From assembly GCF_000828085.3 (NCBI RefSeq), contig NZ_JXCA02000019.1:392504-456503 (forward strand): 64,000 nt of DNA, written 5' to 3'. The position numbers and the translations under genes are program-made. The notes under the pieces are model-generated. The model ran no database searches. It was not told the origin of the DNA and was given only the letters and a program-made list of their open reading frames with translations. Numbering within the stretch: position 1 is the first letter of the stretch; each line of letters opens with the position of its first letter. This DNA is from Scytonema tolypothrichoides VB-61278. Its GTDB lineage: Bacteria; Cyanobacteriota; Cyanobacteriia; Cyanobacteriales; Nostocaceae. This document shows positions 18,412 to 26,509 of this stretch, piece by piece.

Positions 18412-19725
18412 ATGAGACTTAGTTTCCTGTTAGCTAGCGTCGTCAGTATTGTACTGTTATCTTCTCCAGTCAAAGCGGCTCGCTTGCAATCTTGGCATTT
18501 CGACCCCGTTCAAAATCAACTAGATATAACTACTGATTCTGGAGTACAACCGAAAGCTTTTTTAATCAATAACCCGATGAGACTTGTTATTGATTTACCA
18601 GGAACAACGAATCTAGACGACAATACAATCCGTAAAAATCTTGGCTCAGCAGTTCGAGAAATTCGGCTTGGACAAGTAGACTCCCAGACAACCAGATTAG
18701 TTGTTGAATTAGCACCTGGTTACACAGTTTCTCCAGAGAAATTACTGATTCAGGGAGATTCTTCCTCACATTGGATCGTGAAATTCTCCTCAATTGACCG
18801 TGCAGCTTTTGGCGATTCGCAAGCAACAGTCGTCAACACCAGCGTTGGAGAAGAACAAATTCCCCTGCAAATCGGTGCTATTTCGACCTTTGCTGGAGTT
18901 GTCCCTTTAGGTCAAGAATTGTTGCAGCTCAGTTCTCAACTAAAAACACTAATCGCTCGCTACAGCTTTCTTTCACCAGGAATGTTTTTCCTAGATTTGG
19001 ATACAGGTAACTATTTGGACTTCAATGGAGAGAAGATATTTCCAGCTGCTAGCACCATTAAGTTTCCGATTCTGGTTGCTTTATTTCAGGAGGTCGATGC
19101 AGGCAGAGTCAAGCTGAATGAAACCTTAGTCGTGCGGCGTGACTTGAAAGCTGAAGCCCAAGGTTCTGGAGTCTTGCAATTCAAACCTGTGGGAACCAAA
19201 CTGAGTGTTTTAGATACTGCCACAAAAATGATTACTATCAGTGACAATACCGCCACTAATATGATTATTGACCGTTTAGGTGGTATAGCTAAGTTAAATC
19301 AGCGGTTTCGCAGTTGGGGGCTGCAAAACACCGTGATTCGTCGTCAGTTAGGAGACTTTAAGGGGACTAATACAACCAGTCCCAAAGACTTGGTCAGACT
19401 ATCAGCGTTAGTTGCAAATAATAAATTGCTTAGTAGTACAAGCCACTCCCAGGCTTTGGGAATCATGCGTCGCGTTGAGAACAAAAGATTGCTACCAGCT
19501 GGTCTTGGTAAAGGTGCGGTCATTGCTCATAAAACAGGAACTCTTGGAGTTCTCCTTGGAGATGCAGGAATCATTGAGTTACCATCCGGTAAGCGATATT
19601 TAGCAGGTATCTTGGTAAAAAGACCTTTTGGTGATAAAAGAGCTAGAGACTTTATTAGTCAAGTTTCTAAGCTGGTTTACGGCTATCTAGACCGACCGAA
19701 AGTGACTAGTAGTCTATCTCAATAG
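18412..19725 (+). CDS. AMIN-domain protein with class A beta-lactamase fold
   Basis: 437 aa from ATG 18412 (RLSFLLASVVSIVLLSSPVKA signal). Residues about 25-125 form an AMIN domain (QSWHFDPVQNQLDIT, RLVIDLPGTT), a cell-envelope targeting module. Residues about 180-420 are a serine hydrolase with the beta-lactamase/PBP triad: Ser214-xx-Lys217 (STIK), Ser277-Asp278-Asn279 (SDN) and Lys374-Thr375-Gly376. The Glu166 and Omega-loop region cannot be judged by eye, so lactamase, D,D-peptidase and esterase are all possible. The combination suggests a peptidoglycan-localised enzyme. A longer start at 18325 is less likely because it precedes the signal peptide. Confidence 0.85.
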   Translation: MRLSFLLASVVSIVLLSSPVKAARLQSWHFDPVQNQLDITTDSGVQPKAFLINNPMRLVIDLPGTTNLDDNTIRKNLGSAVREIRLGQVDSQTTRLVVELAPGYTVSPEKLLIQGDSSSHWIVKFSSIDRAAFGDSQATVVNTSVGEEQIPLQIGAISTFAGVVPLGQELLQLSSQLKTLIARYSFLSPGMFFLDLDTGNYLDFNGEKIFPAASTIKFPILVALFQEVDAGRVKLNETLVVRRDLKAEAQGSGVLQFKPVGTKLSVLDTATKMITISDNTATNMIIDRLGGIAKLNQRFRSWGLQNTVIRRQLGDFKGTNTTSPKDLVRLSALVANNKLLSSTSHSQALGIMRRVENKRLLPAGLGKGAVIAHKTGTLGVLLGDAGIIELPSGKRYLAGILVKRPFGDKRARDFISQVSKLVYGYLDRPKVTSSLSQ

Positions 19726-20244
19726 AAGTTATTGACCAAGAAAGTATTTGGAATTCGGAATTTGGAATTCGGAATTCCGAACTTATACGCGCGTTACATT
19801 CATACAGATAATTTACTCTTTGGGAATTAGTGTATAATATCGATTCTCTTTTACTTTGAAATAAATAAACCTAGAAAAATCAACAGTTACAGCCTCTGAT
19901 ATGTAGCAATCATTGGCGTAAACGATATAAATTATAGCTTTTACGAGAATTTTTGATATTTTCTTGTCTATAGGACTCCTCCAAAGATTTTTGAACATAT
20001 ACGTAGGGTGCGTTAGTCTACGGCGTAACACACCCTACAATTACTTAGATTTTTTCAAAATTTAAACCGGATTGCTCTAGCAGCCAAAATCTTACCAAAG
20101 GTATATTTATAAACTAACTAGGGATAGATACTTATTTCAAAAAAAAGACTAGATAATACCCTTGTTTGTAATAGCACATGATCCTTAAAAGTCTATTCAT
20201 CATGGGTCTGCAAACCTTATTTATGTAGGAATTTTCATTTTCAT
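19726..20244. other. Intergenic region with small repeats
   Basis: This 520-nt gap upstream of the amylase contains GGAATTCGGAATT-type short repeats at about 19749-19780 and a palindromic element at about 20002-20039 (GTAGGTGCGTTA-like arms around TCTACGGCG, with CACCCTAC at the end). A minus-strand frame of 72 codons across it is not protein-like. The amylase promoter must lie in the last 150 nt. Confidence 0.55.
20002..20039. repeat. Dispersed palindrome GTAGGGTGCGTTA...ACACACCCTAC
   Basis: The left arm GTAGGGTGCGTTA pairs imperfectly with TAACACACCCTAC around a TCTACGGCG loop. A related hairpin with the same GGTGCGTTA arm lies at 42055-42081 after lysS, so this is a dispersed family. Confidence 0.7.
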
Positions 20245-22173
20245 ATGGTAAATACCCCTCCTTCGCTGTTTTCAGAAGATCAATACAAGGTAGAAGATGT
20301 AGAGGCAGAAGTCTCAGCCATTATAGAAACACCGCCATCAGAGACAGAAATTGATCTAGAATTCCTTTACACCAGAGATATTGAATTTCGTCAGGAAACG
20401 ATTTACTTTGTTGTTGTGGATCGTTTTCATGATGGCGATCCAGAAAACAGCGAAGGTATTAATTCAGAACTGTATGACCCAACAAGACTTGATTGGGGCA
20501 AGTATTGGGGTGGTGACTTGCAAGGCGTCATCGATAAGTTAGACTATCTCAAGAGCATGGGAGTGACTGCACTTTGGTTAACTCCTTTGTTTGAGCAAGT
20601 TGAAGATTTGTTTGTTGGCAACGCAGCAATACATGGTTATTGGACAAAAGACTTTAAGCGGATTAATCCTCGCTTCATTGCAACAGGAGAAGAGCCTTCG
20701 TTAAACAAAACCCAGGAAACAAGAGATACAACATTTGATAGATTAATTGATGAACTGCACAAGCGCAAGATGAAGTTGGTGTTGGATATTGTTTGCAACC
20801 ACAGTTCACCCGATTTCAGTGGTAGCAAAGGCGAATTGTATGATGATGGAGTCAAAATTGCTGACTTCAATGATGATGAGCAGCACTGGTATCACCACTA
20901 TGGCGAAGTGCAAGACTGGGAAGACGAATGGCAAGTACAAAATTGTGAACTTGCAGGTCTTGCAACTTTTAACGAAAACAACATTGAATATCGTAATTAT
21001 ATCAAGTCAGCAATAAAGCAATGGCTAGACCGGGGTGTAGATGCACTGCGGGTGGACACTGTCAAACATATGCCCATCTGGTTTTGGCAGGAATTCACTG
21101 GTGATATGTACAATCACAAGCCAGATGTGTTTATTTTTGGTGAATGGATTTACAACCATCCCAATAATGACCGTTCTGTAGAATTTGCCAATCACTCTGG
21201 CATGACGGTTTTAGACTTTGGGCTGTGCGTAGCAATTCGGGAAGCGTTGGGACAAGGTGCAGAAAGTGGATTTCATCTTGTTCAAGATATTTTTGACCTA
21301 GATTATCGCTACAACGGGGCAACAGAATTAATTACCTTCATTGACAACCACGATATGCCCCGTTTCCAATCGCTGAACCCAGATCCAGTGATGCTGAGAG
21401 TGGCAATTGTTCTTATTATGACATGTCGTGGTATTCCTTGCATCTATTACGGTACAGAACAATATCTCCACGATGACACTAATGGTGGTAATGATCCTTA
21501 CAACCGCCCAATGATGGAAAATTGGGATATGGATAGTGAAATTTATCGCTACATTCGGCTACTTTCTGGCTTACGGCGATTGAATCCAGCGGTGTCAATG
21601 GGTAGCCAATGGCAAAAATACATTACACCTGATGTTTACTGCTACGTACGTAGATATCGTGACTCGTTATGCTTTGTAGTACTCAACAGAGGGGGAGAAG
21701 TCACGATCCCAGAAGTGGAAACAGAACTGCCTGATGGAGAACACACTTGTATAATAACTCGCAACAAGTATGAAGTGAAAGACGGTAAAATTTATGACTT
21801 GCACCTTGAAGAGCGAGGCGCTATCGTCTTAAGCCGTGTTGGAGAACGGGTGAAAGGGGAAACCATTGTACGAGTTCAACTCAATGGTGTGCAGACTCAA
21901 CCAGGTGAAACCATCGTCGTTACTGGAGATTGTCCGGAATTAGGCAACTGGGATATAAGCAAAGCATACCCTCTGGAGTATATTAACACGAACACTTGGT
22001 TTGCGGAAATTCCCTTTAACGAAAGTGCTGGTAAGCTCATCAGCTATAAATATGCTATGTGGCGAGAAGGGGGATCGCCTCTGCGCGAAAATCTGATGAA
22101 TCGTCGGTGGGTGATTGCCAAAGAAGGTACCGTCAAATGGCGTGATACTTGGGCTTCTGGACGCGAATCTTAA
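20245..22173 (+). CDS. GH13 alpha-amylase-family enzyme with CBM20
   Basis: 642 aa, cytoplasmic (no signal peptide). A TIM-barrel of family GH13 spans about residues 45-480. Region I is VLDIVCNHSSPD. Region II DALRVDTVKH carries the nucleophile Asp271. Region III IFGEW carries the acid/base Glu300. Region IV FIDNHD carries Asp370. Residues about 545-640 form a CBM20 starch-binding module (TGDCPELGNWDISKAYPLEY). It acts on glycogen or maltooligosaccharides by hydrolysis or transglycosylation. CBM20 at the C-terminus also occurs in cyclodextrin glucanotransferases, so the exact activity is open. The LuxR-GAF regulator is convergent 38 nt downstream. Confidence 0.9.
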   Translation: MVNTPPSLFSEDQYKVEDVEAEVSAIIETPPSETEIDLEFLYTRDIEFRQETIYFVVVDRFHDGDPENSEGINSELYDPTRLDWGKYWGGDLQGVIDKLDYLKSMGVTALWLTPLFEQVEDLFVGNAAIHGYWTKDFKRINPRFIATGEEPSLNKTQETRDTTFDRLIDELHKRKMKLVLDIVCNHSSPDFSGSKGELYDDGVKIADFNDDEQHWYHHYGEVQDWEDEWQVQNCELAGLATFNENNIEYRNYIKSAIKQWLDRGVDALRVDTVKHMPIWFWQEFTGDMYNHKPDVFIFGEWIYNHPNNDRSVEFANHSGMTVLDFGLCVAIREALGQGAESGFHLVQDIFDLDYRYNGATELITFIDNHDMPRFQSLNPDPVMLRVAIVLIMTCRGIPCIYYGTEQYLHDDTNGGNDPYNRPMMENWDMDSEIYRYIRLLSGLRRLNPAVSMGSQWQKYITPDVYCYVRRYRDSLCFVVLNRGGEVTIPEVETELPDGEHTCIITRNKYEVKDGKIYDLHLEERGAIVLSRVGERVKGETIVRVQLNGVQTQPGETIVVTGDCPELGNWDISKAYPLEYINTNTWFAEIPFNESAGKLISYKYAMWREGGSPLRENLMNRRWVIAKEGTVKWRDTWASGRES

Positions 22174-22229
22174 CAGTTAACAGTTAACAGTGATCAGTTA
22201 TCAGTGATCAGTTAACTGATCACTGATAC
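22170..22229. repeat. AACAGT/GATCAGT repeat and palindrome at the convergent 3' ends
   Basis: Tandem AACAGTT units are followed by TGATCAGTTATCAGTGATCA and AGTTAACTGATCACTGAT, which can fold back on itself. It covers the stop codon region of the regulator gene (GATCACTGATACC), so the repeat lies partly inside that coding sequence, and may act as a bidirectional transcript end. Confidence 0.7.
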
Positions 22230-22901
22230 CATGTCTTGTAGCTTGGCGACCATTTCAGCACGAGCTGAAACTTCCAGCTTGCGGAACATCCGTTTGAGCG
22301 CTTGCTTGACAGAATTTTGTGTAATCCATAGTTTTTCGCCAATTTCCGCATTCGTTAACCCCCGCGCCACCAACTCGGCAATTTCTAACTCACGGGGAGT
22401 CAGACGACTGACTAACGGGGAAACAGATGTTTTGGGTTTCGCGCGTAGAGTTGCGAGTTTTGCGGAAACATGAAGGCATAAAGCACTCATGTCCGCGAGA
22501 TCATTGACGTTAAAAGCAGGAGTTCCACTCGCACGAGCAAGATTAAGCGTTCCCACAAGACGACCATCACAGACAATAGGTCCACTCATCACGTGTTCGT
22601 GATCATGGCGCGAGCAAAAATGCTTCCAGTCTCCTGTTGGTAACACCAATTGCTCGTGGGCTGGTGCATGACGTTCAACGACGTAGCGTCCAACCGGGTT
22701 GCTTTCCATACACACACCAGGAACATCCTGAACATCAATCTCTGTTAGAAACGGCTCATCCAACAGATGGATTCCCCAATGCTGCACGCCAAAATACTCC
22801 GCGACTGTATCTATCAGAGCGAGTCGTAATTCTTGCTCATTGCTCACAGAAGCTATTTCATGAAATACAGTTTGGAGGGACTTTTCCATAGGTGTACCCA
22901 C
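22212..22901 (-). CDS. LuxR-type regulator with GAF domain
   Basis: 229 aa. Residues about 5-150 look like a GAF sensor domain. The C-terminal helix-turn-helix reads LTPRELEIAELVARGLTNAE, with TQNSVKQALKRMFRKL as recognition helix region. It is a one-component transcription regulator with an unknown ligand. The start may be Met5 (EKSLQTVFHEIAS). It is divergent from the DUF3386 gene across 90 nt, so it may control that gene and itself. The last codons lie within a dispersed repeat. Confidence 0.87.
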   Translation of the reverse strand: MGTPMEKSLQTVFHEIASVSNEQELRLALIDTVAEYFGVQHWGIHLLDEPFLTEIDVQDVPGVCMESNPVGRYVVERHAPAHEQLVLPTGDWKHFCSRHDHEHVMSGPIVCDGRLVGTLNLARASGTPAFNVNDLADMSALCLHVSAKLATLRAKPKTSVSPLVSRLTPRELEIAELVARGLTNAEIGEKLWITQNSVKQALKRMFRKLEVSARAEMVAKLQDMVSVIS

Positions 22902-22991
22902 TTGGGGTCTATGCGAAACTTAATAATTACTTCTATGCTAATAGCAGCAAAGGTAAAAAGCTAATATAACTGGTGATATATAGGAGAAACA

Positions 22992-23648
22992 ATGACAGTA
23001 ACACAAGTTTCCGCTCAAGAACTTTTTCGTGCTGCTTACGAAAACCGCTACACTTGGGATACAAACTTCCCTGGTTACACCGCAGATGTCACCTATAAGC
23101 AAGACGAGCAGGTGTTTACAGGTAAAATTCGTATCAACTCAAATCTCAAAGCAGAAGTTTTTGAGATAGAAGACGAGCAACCCAAGCAAGTGATTCACAA
23201 TCAAGCTTGGGAAATAGCGATTCACCGCATTCGTCGCTCCTTTGAACAAACCCACGGCGAGAATACATTTCGCTATGGTGCGACTGACGAAACTGGTGCA
23301 ATTGAAATTTTTCTAGGCGGAAAGTCTGAGGGCGATCACTACAAACTCCGCAATAATGAAGTGTGTCTCGTTCACCGTCATATCCACGGTGTTGTTGTGA
23401 CGATTAACACCTTCAGCAGTCATGATACAGGAGAGGGCTACCTGTCCCACCAATATGATTCTGTTTACCACGAGCCAAAAACAGGTGAACAAAAAGGCGG
23501 AAGAAGCGAGTTTACAGATGAGTACGAAAAGGTTGGTACTTACTTTATCCTAAATCGCCGAGAAATTCGTACTGAGACAGCAGGACAACCATCCATTCAG
23601 GAAATTATCTTTTCTAACATTCAGTTGTTGGAACCTGTTGCTGCTTAA
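22992..23648 (+). CDS. DUF3386 family protein
   Basis: 218 aa soluble protein. The N-terminal LFRAAYENRYTWDTNFPGYT and the later HDTGEGYLSHQYDSVY are typical of DUF3386, a family found almost only in cyanobacteria and plastid-bearing lineages and without known function. A good ribosome-binding site (AGGAG, 7 nt before the ATG) supports the start. It faces the LuxR-GAF regulator gene across a 90-nt shared promoter region. Confidence 0.88.
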   Translation: MTVTQVSAQELFRAAYENRYTWDTNFPGYTADVTYKQDEQVFTGKIRINSNLKAEVFEIEDEQPKQVIHNQAWEIAIHRIRRSFEQTHGENTFRYGATDETGAIEIFLGGKSEGDHYKLRNNEVCLVHRHIHGVVVTINTFSSHDTGEGYLSHQYDSVYHEPKTGEQKGGRSEFTDEYEKVGTYFILNRREIRTETAGQPSIQEIIFSNIQLLEPVAA

Positions 23649-23772
23649 GTTTTTTGATAGGGCTAATATAAGCAATCTGCATATATTAGCCTGTATTTTC
23701 ATAGAATTATTCTTTTACCAAGTTCTCTATAAGTTTTCCTTGGGTTTTGTAGAAAGAATCTAAATATAAAAA

Positions 23773-23868
23773 CTATTTACTTCTTCTTGTATTTTTCACC
23801 TCTGTTGTACGACAGATAACTGGTGCAGACAGAATCACAAAAGCAATCAAAGCCAAATTAGTAAACAT
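23773..23868 (-). CDS. Possible 31-residue single-helix membrane peptide
   Basis: FTNLALIAFVILSAPVICRT then TEVKNTRRSK: one hydrophobic helix of about 16 residues followed by a basic tail. A ribosome-binding sequence AGGGG lies about 9 nt before the ATG. The layout is that of small thylakoid-complex subunits, but it matches none that I know (PsbX, PsbM, PetN, PsaM and so on). Function unknown. Confidence 0.4.
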   Translation of the reverse strand: MFTNLALIAFVILSAPVICRTTEVKNTRRSK

Positions 23869-24007
23869 TGTTTAACCCCTGTTATGTTTCAAGTTCTTCT
23901 TGGTATAGGACTACAGATGGTTCCGGCAAAGTTCCAGAAATTTTCTTGCCTTTATGACACTTTTCAAACCTCCATATAGCAGTCGTAAATCATTTGTAAA
24001 AGGTGAG

Positions 24008-24037
24008 AAACCCGGTATCTCAAAAATACCGGGTTTT
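24008..24037 (+). terminator. Hairpin ACCCGGTAT/ATACCGGGT with T-run
   Basis: AAACCCGGTAT pairs with ATACCGGGTTT and is followed by T. It also has A on the other side, so it can work in both directions. It lies 50 nt before the HugZ-like gene, and may separate that gene from upstream transcription. Confidence 0.75.
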
Positions 24038-24087
24038 TAGGGTTTCACAATTTTTACCAATCATCTAATCTACAAATCGTATCATCT

Positions 24088-24588
24088 ATGTCCCAATTTG
24101 AAACCGCCCTCGCCGCCTATCAAGGCTTTACTGATTCTTTCCAAAGCCTTATTATTAGCACCGTGAGCGCTGATAACACTCCCAATGCGAGCTATGCTCC
24201 TTTTGTGATAGATAAAAGTAAAAATATTTACATTTATGTCAGTGGTCTTTCTACCCATACTCAAAATCTTCATGCTGTCCCTAAGGCAAGCGTATTATTT
24301 ATTGATGATGAGTCTCAAACTAAGCAAATCTTTGCCCGTCGCCGTTTAACCTTTGACTGTACAGCTACCTTAATAGAACGCGATACTGATTTATGGAACC
24401 AAATTGTGGATAGCTTTGAAGCGCGTTTTGGAGAAATGATTCAGCTATTACGAGATTTGCCAGACTTCCGGATTTTTAAGCTGACGCCAAGCAAAGGTCG
24501 CTTTGTCATCGGCTTTGGTGCTGCTTATGAAGTAGACCCGAATGATCTTAGCACCTTGACTCATGTCACAGGTGAGAGCAAACGATAG
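24088..24588 (+). CDS. HugZ-like heme-utilisation / PNPOx-fold protein
   Basis: 166 aa split-barrel flavin-reductase/PNPOx fold. The N-terminal half SLIISTVSADNTPNASYAPF and the C-terminal FKLTPSKGRFVIGFGAAYEV are typical of HugZ-type heme-degrading proteins and their relatives. The C-terminal tail carries the PSKGRFVIGFG loop; a heme-ligand His cannot be assigned. It could be a heme-binding or heme-degrading protein, or a general stress protein of the same fold. Confidence 0.8.
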   Translation: MSQFETALAAYQGFTDSFQSLIISTVSADNTPNASYAPFVIDKSKNIYIYVSGLSTHTQNLHAVPKASVLFIDDESQTKQIFARRRLTFDCTATLIERDTDLWNQIVDSFEARFGEMIQLLRDLPDFRIFKLTPSKGRFVIGFGAAYEVDPNDLSTLTHVTGESKR

Positions 24589-24724
24589 GAAAGGGATAAC
24601 CCAAAAATCGTTTTGTCATTTTTGGTCGGTTTTCCTGTCAATAGGTATCAGGGTTTAAACATTCAAAGCAAGTCGCAAGAAAGCTAAAATAGTACCCGAA
24701 AGAAGGATTGCAATTTGTGACTTT

Positions 24725-26224
24725 ATGACTTCTGCTGCTTTAGTAAAAACTGAGTACGAGGCGATTATTGGTCTAGAAACCCATTGTCAACTCAGCACCA
24801 AAACTAAAATTTTTTCTTCTAGCTCTACGGCATTTGGTGCTGACCCCAATACTAACATTGATCCAGTTTGCATGGGTTTGCCTGGTGTCTTGCCCGTACT
24901 GAATGAAAAAGTTCTAGAATACGCTGTAAAAGCAGGTTTGGCACTCAATTGTCAAATCGCTAAATACAGTAAATTCGACCGTAAGCAGTATTTTTATCCG
25001 GATTTACCCAAAAATTATCAAATTTCTCAGTACGACTTACCCATTGCTGAACATGGTTGGTTAGAAATTGAGTTAGTCGATGCTGACGGTAACCCTGTTC
25101 GCAAAAAGATTGGTATCACTCGTCTGCATATGGAAGAAGATGCAGGGAAATTGGTACATGCGGGGAGCGTTGGCGCAGCCTCTCGGAACGAGACTCGCCT
25201 TTCCGGTTCCACCTACTCCCTAGTAGATTACAATCGTGCTGGCGTCCCTTTAGTAGAAATTGTTTCTGAACCAGATTTGCGTTCTGGACAAGAAGCCGCT
25301 GAGTACGCCCAAGAGTTGCGTCGAATTCTACGTTACCTCGGCGTCAGCGACGGGAATATGCAAGAAGGTTCTCTACGCTGTGATGTCAACATTTCCGTAC
25401 GTCCAGTTGGACAAAAGGAATTTGGCACTAAGGTAGAAATCAAAAACATGAACTCGTTCAACGCCATCCAACGGGCGATTGAATACGAAATTGAACGGCA
25501 AATTGCAGCGGTAGAAGCTGGCGAACGCATCATACAAGAGACTCGTCTGTGGGAAGAAGGTTCTCAACGTACAATTAGTATGCGGGTTAAGGAAGGTTCT
25601 AGCGATTACCGCTACTTCCCCGAACCTGATTTAGCGCCCATCGAAGTTTCAGAAGAACAATTACTAGAGTGGCGTAGTCAACTTCCTGAACTTCCAGCAC
25701 TCAAACGCGATCATTATGAAAGCGAGTTGGGGCTGACTGCTTATGATGCGCGAGTTTTGACAGAAGAACGTGCAACTGCTGAGTATTTTGAAGCGGTTAT
25801 TGCTGCGGGGGGAAATCCCAAAGCTGCTGCTAACTGGATTACTCAGGATGTCGCCGCTTACCTCAACAAAAATAAACTCAACATCACCGAAATTGGCTTG
25901 ACACCCGCGAACCTGGCTGATGTGATCACTCGGATTGAGAAGGGGAAAATTAGCAATGCGATCGCCAAAGAAAAACTTCCAGACCTCCTAAACGGGACTT
26001 CTCCTGAAGAACTCTTTAAAGGTAAGGAACTCATCACCGATCCCAGCGTACTCGAATCTATCATTGATGAAGTCATGGCTGCCAATCCCAAAGAACTCGA
26101 AAAGTACCGTAACGGTAACACCAATCTCAAAGGCTTCTTTGTGGGACAAGTTCTGAAAAAAACCAATAAACTCGCAGAACCCAAACTCACAAACCAATTG
26201 GTGGAACAAAAGCTGAACGGCTAA
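24725..26224 (+). CDS. gatB: Asp-tRNA(Asn)/Glu-tRNA(Gln) amidotransferase subunit B
   Basis: 499 aa, full length. GatB recognises misacylated tRNA and phosphorylates its acid side chain. N-terminal EAIIGLETHCQLSTKTKIFS and the Yqey-like C-terminal tail are present. At residues 149-157 the conserved HAGS-D-RLSGSTYSLVDYNRAG loop is widened: HAGS is followed by VGAASRNET before RLSGS. The coding DNA GCGTTGGCGCAGCCTCTCGG is a standard dispersed repeat. The insertion is in frame (net about 24 nt), so the protein should still be made, with a longer loop near the active-site domain. Confidence 0.94.
   Translation: MTSAALVKTEYEAIIGLETHCQLSTKTKIFSSSSTAFGADPNTNIDPVCMGLPGVLPVLNEKVLEYAVKAGLALNCQIAKYSKFDRKQYFYPDLPKNYQISQYDLPIAEHGWLEIELVDADGNPVRKKIGITRLHMEEDAGKLVHAGSVGAASRNETRLSGSTYSLVDYNRAGVPLVEIVSEPDLRSGQEAAEYAQELRRILRYLGVSDGNMQEGSLRCDVNISVRPVGQKEFGTKVEIKNMNSFNAIQRAIEYEIERQIAAVEAGERIIQETRLWEEGSQRTISMRVKEGSSDYRYFPEPDLAPIEVSEEQLLEWRSQLPELPALKRDHYESELGLTAYDARVLTEERATAEYFEAVIAAGGNPKAAANWITQDVAAYLNKNKLNITEIGLTPANLADVITRIEKGKISNAIAKEKLPDLLNGTSPEELFKGKELITDPSVLESIIDEVMAANPKELEKYRNGNTNLKGFFVGQVLKKTNKLAEPKLTNQLVEQKLNG
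25169..25195 (+). repeat. In-frame dispersed repeat inside gatB
   Basis: Codons 149-157 read GTTGGCGCAGCCTCTCGGAA then CGAGACT. The motif GCGTTGGCGCAGCCTCTCGG is frequent between genes in Nostocales. Compared with the HAGSDRLSGS consensus of GatB proteins it adds eight residues. Confidence 0.75.
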
Positions 26225-26383
26225 ACTCTTTACAGACGTTGGGGTTCAACGTCTCCATTGCTGCGAGTGAGTACCTTCTTAACAATTCTTTACACAAATA
26301 TTCCTAAAAAATCAGGAAAAGGGGGTGACACCCCCCACCCCAAACAGTATATACTGTGTTTAGTAGATGCACCCTGATGATCT

Positions 26384-26413
26384 GGAGAGCTGCCCAAGTG
26401 GCTCTCCTTTTTT
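26384..26413 (+). terminator. Rho-independent terminator
   Basis: GGAGAGC and GCTCTCC flank a 10-nt loop and are followed by six T. It lies 160 nt after gatB and 97 nt before the second amylase gene. The sequence before it (GGGGGTGACACCCCCC and CAGTATATACTG) also folds, so a short independent RNA ending here is possible. Confidence 0.8.
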
Positions 26414-26509
26414 ATATCTTGTGAACAACCGTTAAATTTTCTACCACAAGTGTGAGTCGTAAGTACCAGAGATCTGCAACGATTGCTGTGGAGAAATAGA
26501 GAGTGATTC

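Larger units (their letters stand above)
23649..24087. other. Intergenic region with a small minus-strand frame and a terminator
   Basis: This 440-nt gap contains a 31-residue membrane-peptide frame (23773-23868, minus) and a strong hairpin at 24008-24037. Otherwise it is AT-rich and empty. Confidence 0.55.

Noticed and set aside
19813-20031. 72-codon minus-strand frame upstream of the amylase
   Set aside because: Starts inside a dispersed palindrome and has low-complexity AT-rich codons.
26310-26413. Yfr-type small RNA ending at the terminator
   Set aside because: The conserved Yfr1 and Yfr2 core motifs are not present; only a terminator can be supported.
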